Of a stretch of DNA of 64,000 nucleotides, positions 1 through 8,265 are shown piece by piece. Numbering within the stretch: position 1 is the stretch's first letter; each line of letters begins with the position of its first letter. A program made the translations under genes and the position numbers. Origin of the DNA: CAZKBP01 sp964551015 (GTDB lineage Bacteria; Bacteroidota; Bacteroidia; Cytophagales; Microscillaceae); contig CAZKBP010000004.1 of assembly GCA_964551015.1 (NCBI GenBank), forward strand, positions 1 to 64,000. The letters are read 5' to 3'. The notes below the pieces were generated by a model. That model was not told the origin of the DNA. It saw only the letters and a program-made list of their open reading frames with translations, and made no database searches.

Positions 1-36
1 TCGGATGTGTCTGTTTTCTTTTTATATTTGTTTTTT

Positions 37-99
37 ATACGTCTGGGACGTGTCGGGATACGTTTGGGACGTGTCTGGATACGTTTGGGATGTGTCTGC
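37..99. repeat. 21-bp tandem repeat, three copies
   Basis: Three back-to-back 21-bp units start at 37, 58 and 79. Each reads roughly ATACGTYTGGGAYGTGTCKGG, with one to three differences between copies. A related partial sequence (GGATGTGTCTG) sits at the very start of the window. The unit length is a multiple of three, so it can be read as a seven-residue repeat, but that frame runs on into the antisense of the sulfotransferase gene and is not convincing as a gene. The array lies just past the 3' end of that gene. Confidence 0.75.
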
Positions 100-157
100 T
101 ATTTGAATAAAGCCATCTGTTTACTGAGGGTAAGCGTACGTTGGGGATGGATGGGCA

Positions 158-904
158 TCATTTCTCATAGCCAAAATACTCAAAATCAACCTGATACTTT
201 TGGTAAACTTTCTCTCGGAGGGCGGGAGTATAGTACTTTTCTAGTAAATCATTCGCACGGGTAGCGTGTGGATTGACGACTTGATAATAGCGCGCAAAAT
301 CAATCGGGGTTTGTCCAATGGCTTTCCTAAAATCTTCCTCAAAATTTTCAAAGCGTCCCACCAAGTCATACTCGATCCCGTATTGCACGGTGGTATAATA
401 CTGCGTGCGCCAATGCCAATCCATGTAGCGCACGGGTTGTTCTACGACGGCATCCACAAATTCCTCAAAAGAAAGCACTTTATCCGAGAATAAGCCATAA
501 CCCAATTGGATCATTACAGGGCGACTTTGTGGCTTGGAGCTAAGGATTTTATCCAGATAAGCAGACAAAAGACGTGTATAGGGATTGCGGACGAAGCAGA
601 ATTTGAAAATATCTGCTCTGACTAGAAACGCTCCAAAATCTCCCACCTGTCGGGCATTCAAAAGTGGCGAAAATTCCCGAAAGTGCATACTTTCCCCTTC
701 TGCCATCGCTACCTGACCCTCGTACTCGGCATCTATAAGCAAGCGTTTGATGGTAGAGCAGGCGACTTTGGGTGTTTCCGTGTATAAGAATTTGTTTTTT
801 AGGGAAATGTGTGTGATGTGCATCAAATCCTCGGCTGTCATATAACGCAGGCAGGGTTCGGCACTTTTCTGAAAGTCTTCCCAGCGGTTCATCCAGTCAT
901 TCAT
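158..904 (-). CDS. Sulfotransferase family protein
   Basis: Predicted PAPS-dependent sulfotransferase of the carbohydrate (Sulfotransfer_2) type, 248 residues. The 5'-phosphosulfate loop is visible at residues 44-56 (TPKVACSTIKRLL), and the 3'-phosphate-binding segment at about 103-115 (FVRNPYTRLLSAY). Spacing and length fit the family. There is no signal peptide or membrane anchor, so it probably acts in the cytoplasm, perhaps on an exopolysaccharide or lipid-linked sugar; the acceptor cannot be read from sequence. It stops 21 bp before the start of the MscS gene on the same strand, so the two may be co-transcribed. Confidence 0.8.
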   Translation of the reverse strand: MNDWMNRWEDFQKSAEPCLRYMTAEDLMHITHISLKNKFLYTETPKVACSTIKRLLIDAEYEGQVAMAEGESMHFREFSPLLNARQVGDFGAFLVRADIFKFCFVRNPYTRLLSAYLDKILSSKPQSRPVMIQLGYGLFSDKVLSFEEFVDAVVEQPVRYMDWHWRTQYYTTVQYGIEYDLVGRFENFEEDFRKAIGQTPIDFARYYQVVNPHATRANDLLEKYYTPALREKVYQKYQVDFEYFGYEK

Positions 905-924
905 AGCAAAAGTTTCAGTTAGTC

Positions 925-1836
925 TTATTTAGAGCTTAATTGCTGGAATTTGTCCAGATCTCCATCATCAATCTTGAGATGCACATCTCGCTGCGGGAAA
1001 GCAATGACAATTTTAGACTGGCGAAAAAGACGATCAATCTCAAAGCGGATATCACTTTTTACGATATCCACATCCCATACGTGTCTTGTCCAGAAGTAAA
1101 TATCAAAGATGAGGCTATTATCCCCAAAATCCCGGAAATATACCCAAGTTCCTTCTGTTGGTAGGTCATCTTCGTGCTGTAAGAGTCTGGGCACTTCTTG
1201 GACCACCCGGGGGTGCTTATGCACGGCGTCTATCAGCTTTTCCTTCACCAGCTCTATGTCTGAGCCATAAACGACCCCCACCGTGATTTTGAATCGCGTG
1301 ATATTGGTCTGCCCGCTGTAGTTGACGACATTTTGCACGATGAGTTTAGAGTTGGGAACCATGATGGATATATCATCTCGGGTCTGTACCTGTGAATGGC
1401 GAACCCCAATGTAGGTCACTCGCCCCACCCAATCCTCTACTTTGATGATATCGCCTACCTTTACGCTCCCCTCGAAGAGTAAGATTAAGCCCGAGGCTAA
1501 GTCGTTGAAGGTTTGCTGAATACCAAAACCCAAGCCCACGAATAAGCCCGCGAAACTGGTGAAAATAATCGAGCCAATGTGTAGCTTATCTAGAATTAAC
1601 GAAATGGCGATGGCATAAATCAGATAAGTAGAAATCTGCTTCATGGCATAGCCTTTACCCTCATCTATGTTGCGGAAGCGTCTCTTTAGCAGATTCTTGA
1701 TAGACCAAATAGAAAACTGCGCCAAGAGATAGATCAAGGCAAAAACCAAGAGATCTAGCAATAAGCGAGATAAAGTCAGGTCAGGAAAGCCCGGAATAGG
1801 GGTTGAACTTAGTATTTTTTCGATAGAAAAATCCAT
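925..1836 (-). CDS. MscS-type small-conductance mechanosensitive channel
   Basis: A 303-residue protein with hydrophobic N-terminal segments (about 27-47, 65-85 and the pore helix near 90-115). The conserved MscS core follows: the Gly/Ala-rich pore-lining helix (GLFVGLGFGIQQTFNDLASG), then the beta domain (GDIIKVEDWVGRV, VPNSKLI) and the C-terminal alpha/beta domain. Channels of this family open under membrane tension and release solutes during hypo-osmotic shock. The length matches the minimal MscS (about 290 residues), so there is no large periplasmic extension. It lies downstream of hppA on the same strand, with a terminator-like hairpin between them. Family confident, physiological role inferred. 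Confidence 0.9.
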   Translation of the reverse strand: MDFSIEKILSSTPIPGFPDLTLSRLLLDLLVFALIYLLAQFSIWSIKNLLKRRFRNIDEGKGYAMKQISTYLIYAIAISLILDKLHIGSIIFTSFAGLFVGLGFGIQQTFNDLASGLILLFEGSVKVGDIIKVEDWVGRVTYIGVRHSQVQTRDDISIMVPNSKLIVQNVVNYSGQTNITRFKITVGVVYGSDIELVKEKLIDAVHKHPRVVQEVPRLLQHEDDLPTEGTWVYFRDFGDNSLIFDIYFWTRHVWDVDIVKSDIRFEIDRLFRQSKIVIAFPQRDVHLKIDDGDLDKFQQLSSK

Positions 1837-1841
1837 AAAAG

Positions 1842-1878
1842 AAAAGTCTGAAACTCCAATTCCGAATTTCAGACTTTT
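1842..1878 (-). terminator. Rho-independent terminator after hppA
   Basis: Perfect 12-bp inverted repeat (AAAAGTCTGAAA at 1842-1853, TTTCAGACTTTT at 1867-1878) with a 13-nt loop. Read on the minus strand it ends in a T-rich tract, just past the hppA stop and before mscS. On the plus strand the right arm also runs into six Ts, so it may work in both directions. Confidence 0.75.
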
Positions 1879-1961
1879 TTAAGGAAAAAACACGCTTTGT
1901 TAATGAATCTTTTGACAGAATATTACAAGCTTGTCAGATTTGTATAAAATGTTCTATTTTC

Positions 1962-4151
1962 TTAGAAAAGAAGATAAGGAGCAATGACCAAAGAAACCAC
2001 GGACATGAGCTTCAACAAAATATTCAAAGAAGGCCCAGAGGTATCTTTAAAGGGATCGCCCACGGTATCGCCTACTACGGCTGCCTTGTGCGGTTCAGAG
2101 CCTTTGTAGAAAATTTTTCCTTCAATATCTACCCCTTCTTCAAACATTTTCTTGGCATTATCCCAGGCTCCTCCGGCATTAGACTGGAAAATTGCCATCA
2201 GTACTCCAGCCACCGTTACGCCCGCCAAAAGCCCACCTAGCATCTCAGCACCACCGATAAAGCCCACGGCCACAGGGGCAATCACTGCCACAAGCCCGGG
2301 TAAAATCATCTCGCGGATAGAAGCCGCAGTCGAGATTTCTACACATTTTTTATACTCGGCCACCCCGTCAGCTTTCTCGAAAGTTGCTCGATCTTCGGCT
2401 GACCATTCTTCCATTTCTTTTCCGTCGTTCTTACGCATCACCGCCAGGGCGGCTTTCAAGGCAGGAATTTCATCAAACTGGCGACGTACTTCGTTAATCA
2501 TAGAGAGAGCGGCTTTTCCCACTGCGTCCATGGCCATGGCTGAGAAGAGGAAGGGCAGCATCCCACCCAAGAACAAGCCCGCCATTACGGTCGGTTTGGC
2601 TACATCAATGGATTGAATATTTGCCGTTACCATGAAAGCACTAAAGAGTGCCAAAGCCGTGAGCGCGGCTGAACCAATCGCGAATCCTTTTCCGATGGCC
2701 GCCGTGGTATTCCCTACGGCATCGAGCTTATCGGTGCGTTGCCTTACTTCCTTGGGCAGTTCGCTCATTTCCGCGATTCCTCCCGCATTATCCGAAATAG
2801 GGCCATAAGCGTCCACTGCTAGCTGAATTCCTGTGTTGGCGAGCATCCCCACGGCCGCAATGGCAATCCCGTACAGTCCAGCAAATTCATAAGCACCAAT
2901 GATCGCCGCCGCGATAATGATGATGGGAATCATGGTAGAGCGCATACCCACACCCAAGCCCGCGATGATATTAGTAGCCGCCCCCGTAGAGGATTGCTTG
3001 ACAATGTTTTTCACGGGAGCCGTGCCCGTTCCTGTGTAGTATTCTGTAATCAGACCGATCAACAAACCAGCTACCGCACCGATAATCGTGGCGAAGAAAA
3101 CACCCAAGGAAGAAAATTCTTTCTCACCAAAGGTCCAAGTACTTGGTAAAATAGTGGTGATAATAAAATAAGAAACTACCACGAGGATACCCGTGGAGCC
3201 AAATTCTCCTACATTCAGTGATCTCTGCGGATTTCCGCCTTCTTTTACATTCACCATAAAAGTACCGATGATGGAAGTGATAATACCCGCACCCGCCAGC
3301 ACCAAAGGAAGCAATATCGCGGCTAATCCAGCAAATTGCGCATCTTGAGTAGCAAAATTGCCATTCGTCATAAAGGCTACGCCCAGTACCATGGTTCCGA
3401 TGATTGAGCCTACATAAGACTCGAATAAGTCAGCTCCCATTCCGGCCACGTCTCCTACGTTATCGCCCACGTTATCGGCGATGGTAGCTGGGTTCAAGGG
3501 GTGATCTTCGGGAATGCCTGCTTCAACCTTTCCCACGAGGTCAGCTCCTACGTCGGCAGCCTTGGTATAAATTCCTCCACCTACTCGCGCAAACAGTGCA
3601 ATAGAAGAAGCGCCGAAAGAAAAGCCAGTAATCACGTTGAGAACCCGACTAATTTCGCTGGCTTCCTGAAAAGGGAACATATTGCTGTAGATTAAAAGCA
3701 ATCCACCTACTCCCAATAATCCTAAACCTACCACGCCCAAGCCCATTACGGAGCCGCCCGTAAAAGCAATTTTCAAGGCTTGACTTAGCCCCGTACGGGC
3801 TGCGTTGGTTGTTCGTACATTGGCTTTGGTAGCTACCCGCATCCCGATAAAACCAGCCAGAGCAGAGCAAATTGCACCGACAACAAAAGAAAGTGCCACC
3901 AAAACGTGTGAAGAAGCCTCCTGGGAGCCACTTACACCCAAAAGAATGGCTACTATCAACACAAAAACGGCCAATACACGGTATTCCGCTTGTAAAAAAG
4001 CCATGGCTCCATCTGAAATATTTTTGGCAATGCGCCCCATTTTTTCAGAGCCTACTTCCTGCTTAGCAACCCAACTGGATTTAGTGAAAGTAAATAATAA
4101 AGATAATATTCCTAGCAGGGGAATCACTAGGATAATGGTAGCAGATGTCAT
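1962..4151 (-). CDS. hppA: Membrane-bound ion-pumping pyrophosphatase, K+-dependent type
   Basis: A 729-residue polytopic membrane protein that couples PPi hydrolysis to H+ and/or Na+ export. The diagnostic DVGADLVGKVEAGIPEDHP and DNVGDNVGDVAGMGADLFES segments are present, as is the second active-site region around DAYGPISDNAGG and the C-terminal DTVGDPFKDTSGPSLN. The motif GNTTAAIGKGFAIGSA has Ala where K+-independent enzymes have Lys, which by established knowledge marks the K+-dependent subclass. Whether it pumps H+ or Na+ cannot be settled by eye. A minus-strand -7 promoter element precedes it at 4193-4200. The soluble pyrophosphatase ppa lies immediately upstream on the same strand, so two PPi-consuming enzymes are neighbours. 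Confidence 0.97.
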   Translation of the reverse strand: MTSATIILVIPLLGILSLLFTFTKSSWVAKQEVGSEKMGRIAKNISDGAMAFLQAEYRVLAVFVLIVAILLGVSGSQEASSHVLVALSFVVGAICSALAGFIGMRVATKANVRTTNAARTGLSQALKIAFTGGSVMGLGVVGLGLLGVGGLLLIYSNMFPFQEASEISRVLNVITGFSFGASSIALFARVGGGIYTKAADVGADLVGKVEAGIPEDHPLNPATIADNVGDNVGDVAGMGADLFESYVGSIIGTMVLGVAFMTNGNFATQDAQFAGLAAILLPLVLAGAGIITSIIGTFMVNVKEGGNPQRSLNVGEFGSTGILVVVSYFIITTILPSTWTFGEKEFSSLGVFFATIIGAVAGLLIGLITEYYTGTGTAPVKNIVKQSSTGAATNIIAGLGVGMRSTMIPIIIIAAAIIGAYEFAGLYGIAIAAVGMLANTGIQLAVDAYGPISDNAGGIAEMSELPKEVRQRTDKLDAVGNTTAAIGKGFAIGSAALTALALFSAFMVTANIQSIDVAKPTVMAGLFLGGMLPFLFSAMAMDAVGKAALSMINEVRRQFDEIPALKAALAVMRKNDGKEMEEWSAEDRATFEKADGVAEYKKCVEISTAASIREMILPGLVAVIAPVAVGFIGGAEMLGGLLAGVTVAGVLMAIFQSNAGGAWDNAKKMFEEGVDIEGKIFYKGSEPHKAAVVGDTVGDPFKDTSGPSLNILLKLMSVVSLVIAPYLLF

Positions 4152-4192
4152 AGATATTTGATGTTTAAATTGGAATATCAGATCAATGGGGG

Positions 4193-4200
4193 CAAAGATA
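4193..4200 (-). promoter_or_regulatory. Candidate -7 promoter element for hppA
   Basis: On the minus strand this reads TATCTTTG, an exact match to the bacteroidal -7 consensus TAnnTTTG, 42 bp upstream of the hppA start codon. No clear TTTG -33 box lies at the usual spacing, so the call rests on the -7 match and its position. Confidence 0.5.
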
Positions 4201-4381
4201 GACTAAGAATTACTAAAAAAAAGCTAAATAAATGAGAAAATATTACTTCAAAGTGCAGACAAATCTGGATAATTACACTTTCGCCCGAGTTGACCTCAGT
4301 CTTATTGATGAGCTAATTTAGTAGTGTTTTTTAGCTTTTTTGGGTTAATTTATTGACCGCTTCGGTTGCTTTTTACAGAAA

Positions 4382-4423
4382 AAAACCAAGTGAAAAATAC
4401 ATGGCGAGATTTCACTTGGTTTT
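4382..4423 (-). terminator. Rho-independent terminator after ppa
   Basis: Perfect 14-bp inverted repeat (AAAACCAAGTGAAA at 4382-4395, TTTCACTTGGTTTT at 4410-4423) 19 bp past the ppa stop. On the minus strand the second arm runs into a T-tract. Confidence 0.85.
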
Positions 4424-4441
4424 CTCAGAAGATTGGGTCAA

Positions 4442-5002
4442 TTATTTTAGAACGTTCGTTTTCCATTTGCTATCTAGATACATTTGCTGTGCTTTTTTGA
4501 TGGCTTCCATCGCTGCCTTTTCATCATCCCAGCCATCTACCCCAACTTTTTTCTTCTCTAAGTCCTTGTATACTTGGAAAAAATGCTCGATTTCTAGCTT
4601 TAAATGAGGAGCAATTTGATCTAGGCGGAAGATATGATTCCAGATGGGATCACTCACGGGTACGCAGAGAATCTTTTCATCGCGGCCTTTTTCATCGCGC
4701 ATATTAAAAAGCCCCACGGGTCGCACTTCAATCACACAACCCGGAAAGGTCGGCTCCGTTACTAGGACTAAGGCATCTAAGGGGTCTCCATCTTCGGCTA
4801 GGGTTTCGGGAAAGAAGCCATAATCACTCGGATAGTGTACCGAAGAGAAAAGCATCCGATCATAACGGATCATTTTTCTTTCGTAATCGTATTCGTATTT
4901 ATTGCGGCTTCCCTTGGGGATTTCTACGACCGCATCAATAGAAAAGTCCTGTTTATTTGCCTTAGCAGGGGTGCCGTTTTCTTGTTTCTTATTTTCGCTC
5001 AT
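4442..5002 (-). CDS. ppa: Soluble inorganic pyrophosphatase (family I)
   Basis: Hydrolyses cytoplasmic PPi to orthophosphate, pulling biosynthetic reactions forward. At 186 residues it has the usual bacterial family I length. The metal-binding signature is present (GDPLDALVL near residue 95), with other active-site segments recognisable around YDRMLFSSVHYPSDYGF and the later VPVSDPIWN region. It lies just upstream of hppA on the same strand, but its own terminator-like hairpin and the separate promoter motif before hppA suggest independent transcription. A soluble and an energy-conserving pyrophosphatase together imply that PPi use is partitioned between heat and ion-gradient formation; this is inference. 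Confidence 0.95.
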   Translation of the reverse strand: MSENKKQENGTPAKANKQDFSIDAVVEIPKGSRNKYEYDYERKMIRYDRMLFSSVHYPSDYGFFPETLAEDGDPLDALVLVTEPTFPGCVIEVRPVGLFNMRDEKGRDEKILCVPVSDPIWNHIFRLDQIAPHLKLEIEHFFQVYKDLEKKKVGVDGWDDEKAAMEAIKKAQQMYLDSKWKTNVLK

Positions 5003-5216
5003 AATGGCTATTTGATTAGATTAGGGATTTGAGTTGGCTTAAAATTAAGCAAATAAGCATAGCTAGACAAAATATACCTGCAAAATACGTATATACGAAA
5101 GGCAAAAAAACGAAAATGAACCCAGTGGCTGAAGGAAATTACACACGCTAATCAGACACCTAGCCTTCCTGCCCACTAAAATCCTAACTATTTTCAGAAT
5201 ATGATCGATTTCTATA

Positions 5217-5224
5217 TATCTTTG
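5217..5224 (+). promoter_or_regulatory. Candidate -7 promoter element for pyrH-frr
   Basis: TATCTTTG exactly matches the bacteroidal TAnnTTTG -7 motif and lies 25 bp upstream of the pyrH ATG. A weak T-rich -33-like stretch sits near 5191. It would drive pyrH and frr, which are 45 bp apart. Confidence 0.55.
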
Positions 5225-5249
5225 TAATAACCCTACATTTGCTGACAAC

Positions 5250-5957
5250 ATGAAATACAAAAGAGTACTCCTAAAATTAAGCGGTGAAGCCCTGAAAGCA
5301 GACAAACCACACGGTATTGATCCTGAACGCCTCAATCAATACTCTCAGGAAATCAAGAGAATCGCCGACGCAGGAATTGAAGTAGCCATCGTCATTGGTG
5401 GGGGGAATATATTCAGAGGAGCCGAGGCCATCGGAACGGTCATCGACCGAGTGCAAGGAGATTATATGGGGATGCTGGCTACCGTAATCAACGCAATGGC
5501 GATGCAAAGCTCCCTGGAAAATCTAGGAATTTATACCCGCCTCATGTCTGGTATCAAGATGGAACAAGTCTGCGAACCTTATATTCGTAGAAGAGCCGTG
5601 CGACACTTAGAAAAAGGAAGAGTGGTTATCTTCGGGGCAGGAATCGGGAGTCCTTATTTTACTACTGACTCAGCCGCTAGTTTACGAGCCATTGAGATCG
5701 AGGCCGATGTAGTTTTGAAAGGCACACGCGTAGATGGCGTTTATACCGCTGATCCTGAGGTAGATACCAACGCACAGCGGTTCTCCAGCATCTCCTTTGA
5801 AGAAGTTTATGACAAAGGGCTCAATGTCATGGATATGACTGCCTTTACGCTTTGTAAGGAGAATCAACTCCCCATTATTGTCTTTGACATGAATAGGCCA
5901 GGCAATTTACTCAAAATTGTCAAAGGGGAAGAAGTAGGAACCTTAATCTCTATGTAG
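5250..5957 (+). CDS. pyrH: UMP kinase
   Basis: Phosphorylates UMP to UDP in pyrimidine nucleotide synthesis; a homohexameric amino-acid-kinase-fold enzyme in bacteria. The 235-residue protein starts KYKRVLLKLSGEAL, the phosphate-binding N-terminus, followed by the glycine-rich VIGGGNIFRG, the UMP-binding region around GDYMGMLATVINAMA, and the C-terminal nucleotide-binding segment ADVVLKGTRVDGVYTADP. The family and length match is complete. It is followed by frr, the usual bacterial neighbour, and preceded by a -7 motif at 5217-5224. Confidence 0.98.
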   Translation: MKYKRVLLKLSGEALKADKPHGIDPERLNQYSQEIKRIADAGIEVAIVIGGGNIFRGAEAIGTVIDRVQGDYMGMLATVINAMAMQSSLENLGIYTRLMSGIKMEQVCEPYIRRRAVRHLEKGRVVIFGAGIGSPYFTTDSAASLRAIEIEADVVLKGTRVDGVYTADPEVDTNAQRFSSISFEEVYDKGLNVMDMTAFTLCKENQLPIIVFDMNRPGNLLKIVKGEEVGTLISM

Positions 5958-6002
5958 TATATTCAGAACTTGATTTGATTCACTAAATACTGACAAACAA
6001 TC

Positions 6003-6566
6003 ATGGAAGAGGAAATTAAGATGTACTTGGATGAAGCCAAGGAACAAATGGACAAAGCCATAGAACATACCCAAAGAGAAATGGGTAAAATCCGCGCAGG
6101 AAAAGCTACGCCTGCCATGTTGGATGGCATTTTAGTTACTTACTATGGAACCGATACGCCCCTCAATCAGGTCGCCTCGGTGACTACCCCTGATGCCCGT
6201 ACCCTAATGATCAAACCTTTCGAGAAATCTATCATCAATGAAATCGAGAAAGCGATCCAGAATAGTGATCTAGGTTTTAATCCACAAAATGATGGAGAAT
6301 TAATCCGAATTAATGTTCCTCCCTTGACCGAAGAACGCCGTACACAGTTGGTCAAGCAGGCCAAGCAGGAGTCAGAGCACGGTAAGGTAAGTGTTCGCAA
6401 TATCCGAAAAGATATCAACAACTCACTCAAAGACCTTCAAAAAGAAGGAGCCTCGGAAGATGCCATCAAAAGAGCCGAAGAGCAGGTACAAAAATACACA
6501 GATCAATCTACCAACAAGATAGATGAGCTACTCGAGAATAAAGAAGCCGAGTTGATGACCGTGTAA
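6003..6566 (+). CDS. frr: Ribosome recycling factor
   Basis: Splits post-termination ribosomes together with EF-G. At 187 residues it has the family length and the conserved pattern: IRAGKATPAMLDGILVTYYG near the hinge, then PLNQVASVTTPDARTLMIKP, then the long charged helices with RRTQLVKQAKQ and VRNIRKD. It is the second gene of a pyrH-frr pair and is followed by a strong terminator. The ATG at 6003 gives the expected N-terminus. Confidence 0.98.
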   Translation: MEEEIKMYLDEAKEQMDKAIEHTQREMGKIRAGKATPAMLDGILVTYYGTDTPLNQVASVTTPDARTLMIKPFEKSIINEIEKAIQNSDLGFNPQNDGELIRINVPPLTEERRTQLVKQAKQESEHGKVSVRNIRKDINNSLKDLQKEGASEDAIKRAEEQVQKYTDQSTNKIDELLENKEAELMTV

Positions 6567-6623
6567 GACCTCAACTTCTATTGATGAAATCGTCAAATGC
6601 GATAGCTTAGCATTTTGTTTAAT

Positions 6624-6670
6624 AAAAACTCAGCTTTAACAATTTTATAGTGTAAAGCTGAGTTTTTTTT
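6624..6670 (+). terminator. Rho-independent terminator after frr
   Basis: 15-bp perfect inverted repeat (AAAAACTCAGCTTTA at 6624-6638, TAAAGCTGAGTTTTT at 6653-6667) with a 14-nt loop. The right arm is followed by further Ts to 6670. It lies 57 bp past the frr stop. Confidence 0.9.
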
Positions 6671-6810
6671 GTGGAAAATATTTTAAAAATGAATTTTGAT
6701 GCTCCAATATTCAAAGAAAGTAGAAATAAAGAAAATTTAGCAAATTTTTTACGAGTAATCGTAACCAAAGCATAGGCTTTATTGGTTTTGAAGAAAAAAC
6801 CAAATGAAAT

Positions 6811-7221
6811 ATGATAAAGTATTTATTTTCTAAGCTTTTCTCCTATCAAACCTTTGCACTTCGTACGCTCCTTATTTTTTGCCTGACCATCTGCCTTCAG
6901 AGTTCAGCTTACGAAGATCCTATTCTCAAGCAAACCATCGAGGGGGATTGGATCAAAGTCTACCCCGTGATCGAGGCAGAGCCAGTGTCGCTTTATTTGG
7001 AAAAAGTAAAAGAACAACAAGCACTCAACTTCGAGGAGGGCTATCCGGATTATGAAATTAGAAAGGTTTTTTACGTACAATTTGCTCCTTCTAAGCAGAT
7101 TCAGGAGATCAACCCACGTAATTATCGTCATTTGCTTAGAGATAAGATTACCGATTTGAGTATTCCGCTAGAGTATCGTAATATTGAGCCCATTATTCGC
7201 CGCATCAACGCGCCCCGTTAG
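6811..7221 (+). CDS. Small exported protein of unknown function
   Basis: I do not recognise this 136-residue protein. It has a hydrophobic N-terminal segment (about residues 17-34), probably a signal peptide cut after SSA, so the mature part would be periplasmic or surface-located. The rest is a mixed-charge domain of about 100 residues (WIKVYPVIEAEPVSLYLEKV, VFYVQFAPSKQ, IEPIIRRINAPR) without cysteines. It follows the frr terminator by 140 bp, so it is probably transcribed on its own, and it is convergent with mazG. The reading frame and codon use resemble its neighbours. Confidence 0.6.
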   Translation: MIKYLFSKLFSYQTFALRTLLIFCLTICLQSSAYEDPILKQTIEGDWIKVYPVIEAEPVSLYLEKVKEQQALNFEEGYPDYEIRKVFYVQFAPSKQIQEINPRNYRHLLRDKITDLSIPLEYRNIEPIIRRINAPR

Positions 7222-7247
7222 TCAGCGTTCCATCAGAAAAGCAAATA

Positions 7248-8057
7248 TTACTGGCCTTTTCTTTCCAAGATTTTGGCTTCTTCCCAGAATACATCCATCT
7301 CGGCGAGGCTCATTTCGTCCAGGCGTTTCCCTAAATCTCTGGCTTTATTTTCCAAATAAGTAAATCGGCGGATAAATTTTTTGTTTGTTTTCTCGAGAGC
7401 CGTTTCTGGGTTGATACTCATAAAGCGAGCATAGTTGATCAAGGCAAAGAGTAAATCACCAAATTCGCCTTCGGCTTTCTCTTGGTCTATGTGTTCGGCT
7501 TGCTCCACTTGATATTCTTGCTCAAATTCTTCCATTTCTTCTTTTACCTTCTCCCACACTTGATGTTTTTCTTCCCAATCAAAACCCACACCTCTGACCT
7601 TTTCTTGTACTCGGTAGGCTTTGAGCAAAGCAGGAAGTGAAGCAGGCACGCCCGCCAGAACGGATTTCTTTCCTTTATTTTCACGAAGTTTGATCTGCTC
7701 CCAATTTTGCTTGACTTCTTCGTCGGTTTTTGCCTCGGTATCTCCATACACGTGCGGGTGCCGGCGAATGAGCTTATCACACACGCTATTCAGGACATCT
7801 GCTACATCAAAGGCTTCTTTTTCGGAAGCAATTTTGGAGTAGAAAACAATGTGCAAAATCAGATCACCTAATTCTTTTTTGACTTCTTCCAGATCATTTT
7901 CCAAAATGGCATCCGAAAGCTCGTAAGTTTCTTCAATGGTCAGATGCCGTAAGCTCTCGATGGTCTGTTTACGATCCCAAGGGCATTGCTCACGCAGCTC
8001 GTCCATGATGGTTAATAATCGCTCGAAGGCTTGGAGTTTATCAGGCAGAGGATTCAT
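7248..8057 (-). CDS. mazG: Nucleoside triphosphate pyrophosphohydrolase MazG
   Basis: Hydrolyses NTPs and dNTPs to the monophosphate and PPi, cleaning damaged nucleotides and lowering nucleotide pools under stress. The 269-residue protein carries the two tandem MazG repeats of the full-length enzyme. The first has the metal-binding EEVKKELGDLILHIVFYSKIA pattern with CPWDRKQTIESLRHLTIEETYE upstream. The second has EEFEQEY and GEFGDLLFALINYARF. The length fits the E. coli-type enzyme. It makes PPi, which the pyrophosphatases encoded about 3 kb away could remove. A -7-like motif lies at 8106-8113. Confidence 0.96.
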   Translation of the reverse strand: MNPLPDKLQAFERLLTIMDELREQCPWDRKQTIESLRHLTIEETYELSDAILENDLEEVKKELGDLILHIVFYSKIASEKEAFDVADVLNSVCDKLIRRHPHVYGDTEAKTDEEVKQNWEQIKLRENKGKKSVLAGVPASLPALLKAYRVQEKVRGVGFDWEEKHQVWEKVKEEMEEFEQEYQVEQAEHIDQEKAEGEFGDLLFALINYARFMSINPETALEKTNKKFIRRFTYLENKARDLGKRLDEMSLAEMDVFWEEAKILERKGQ

Positions 8058-8105
8058 ACAGGTTTCAAATTGCAGGTTAGAGATTGCAAGTTATGGATTG
8101 TAGGG

Positions 8106-8113
8106 CAAATATA
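8106..8113 (-). promoter_or_regulatory. Candidate -7 promoter element for mazG
   Basis: Reads TATATTTG on the minus strand, matching TAnnTTTG, 49 bp upstream of the mazG start. No convincing -33 box at the expected spacing. Confidence 0.4.
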
Positions 8114-8265
8114 TACGAATTTGCAATGTATTTGTCTGTGGTAAGCGTGATGATTTTGCCATCAACTTCCTCAAAAAAGACAGGGAAATTTAAAAAAATT
8201 ATTAATTGCAAACGAAATTCGCCCAAAAAATACTAATAACGCACGACGGACAACTAGCGACTAAG

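Noticed and set aside
7..264. Plus-strand frame encoding a seven-residue repeat (RLGRVGI-like)
   Set aside because: It covers only the 21-bp tandem repeat and then runs antisense to the sulfotransferase; no start signal or family match.
2152..2616. 154-residue plus-strand frame inside hppA
   Set aside because: Antisense shadow of a very well conserved gene; Ala/Ser/Pro-rich composition typical of an antisense frame.
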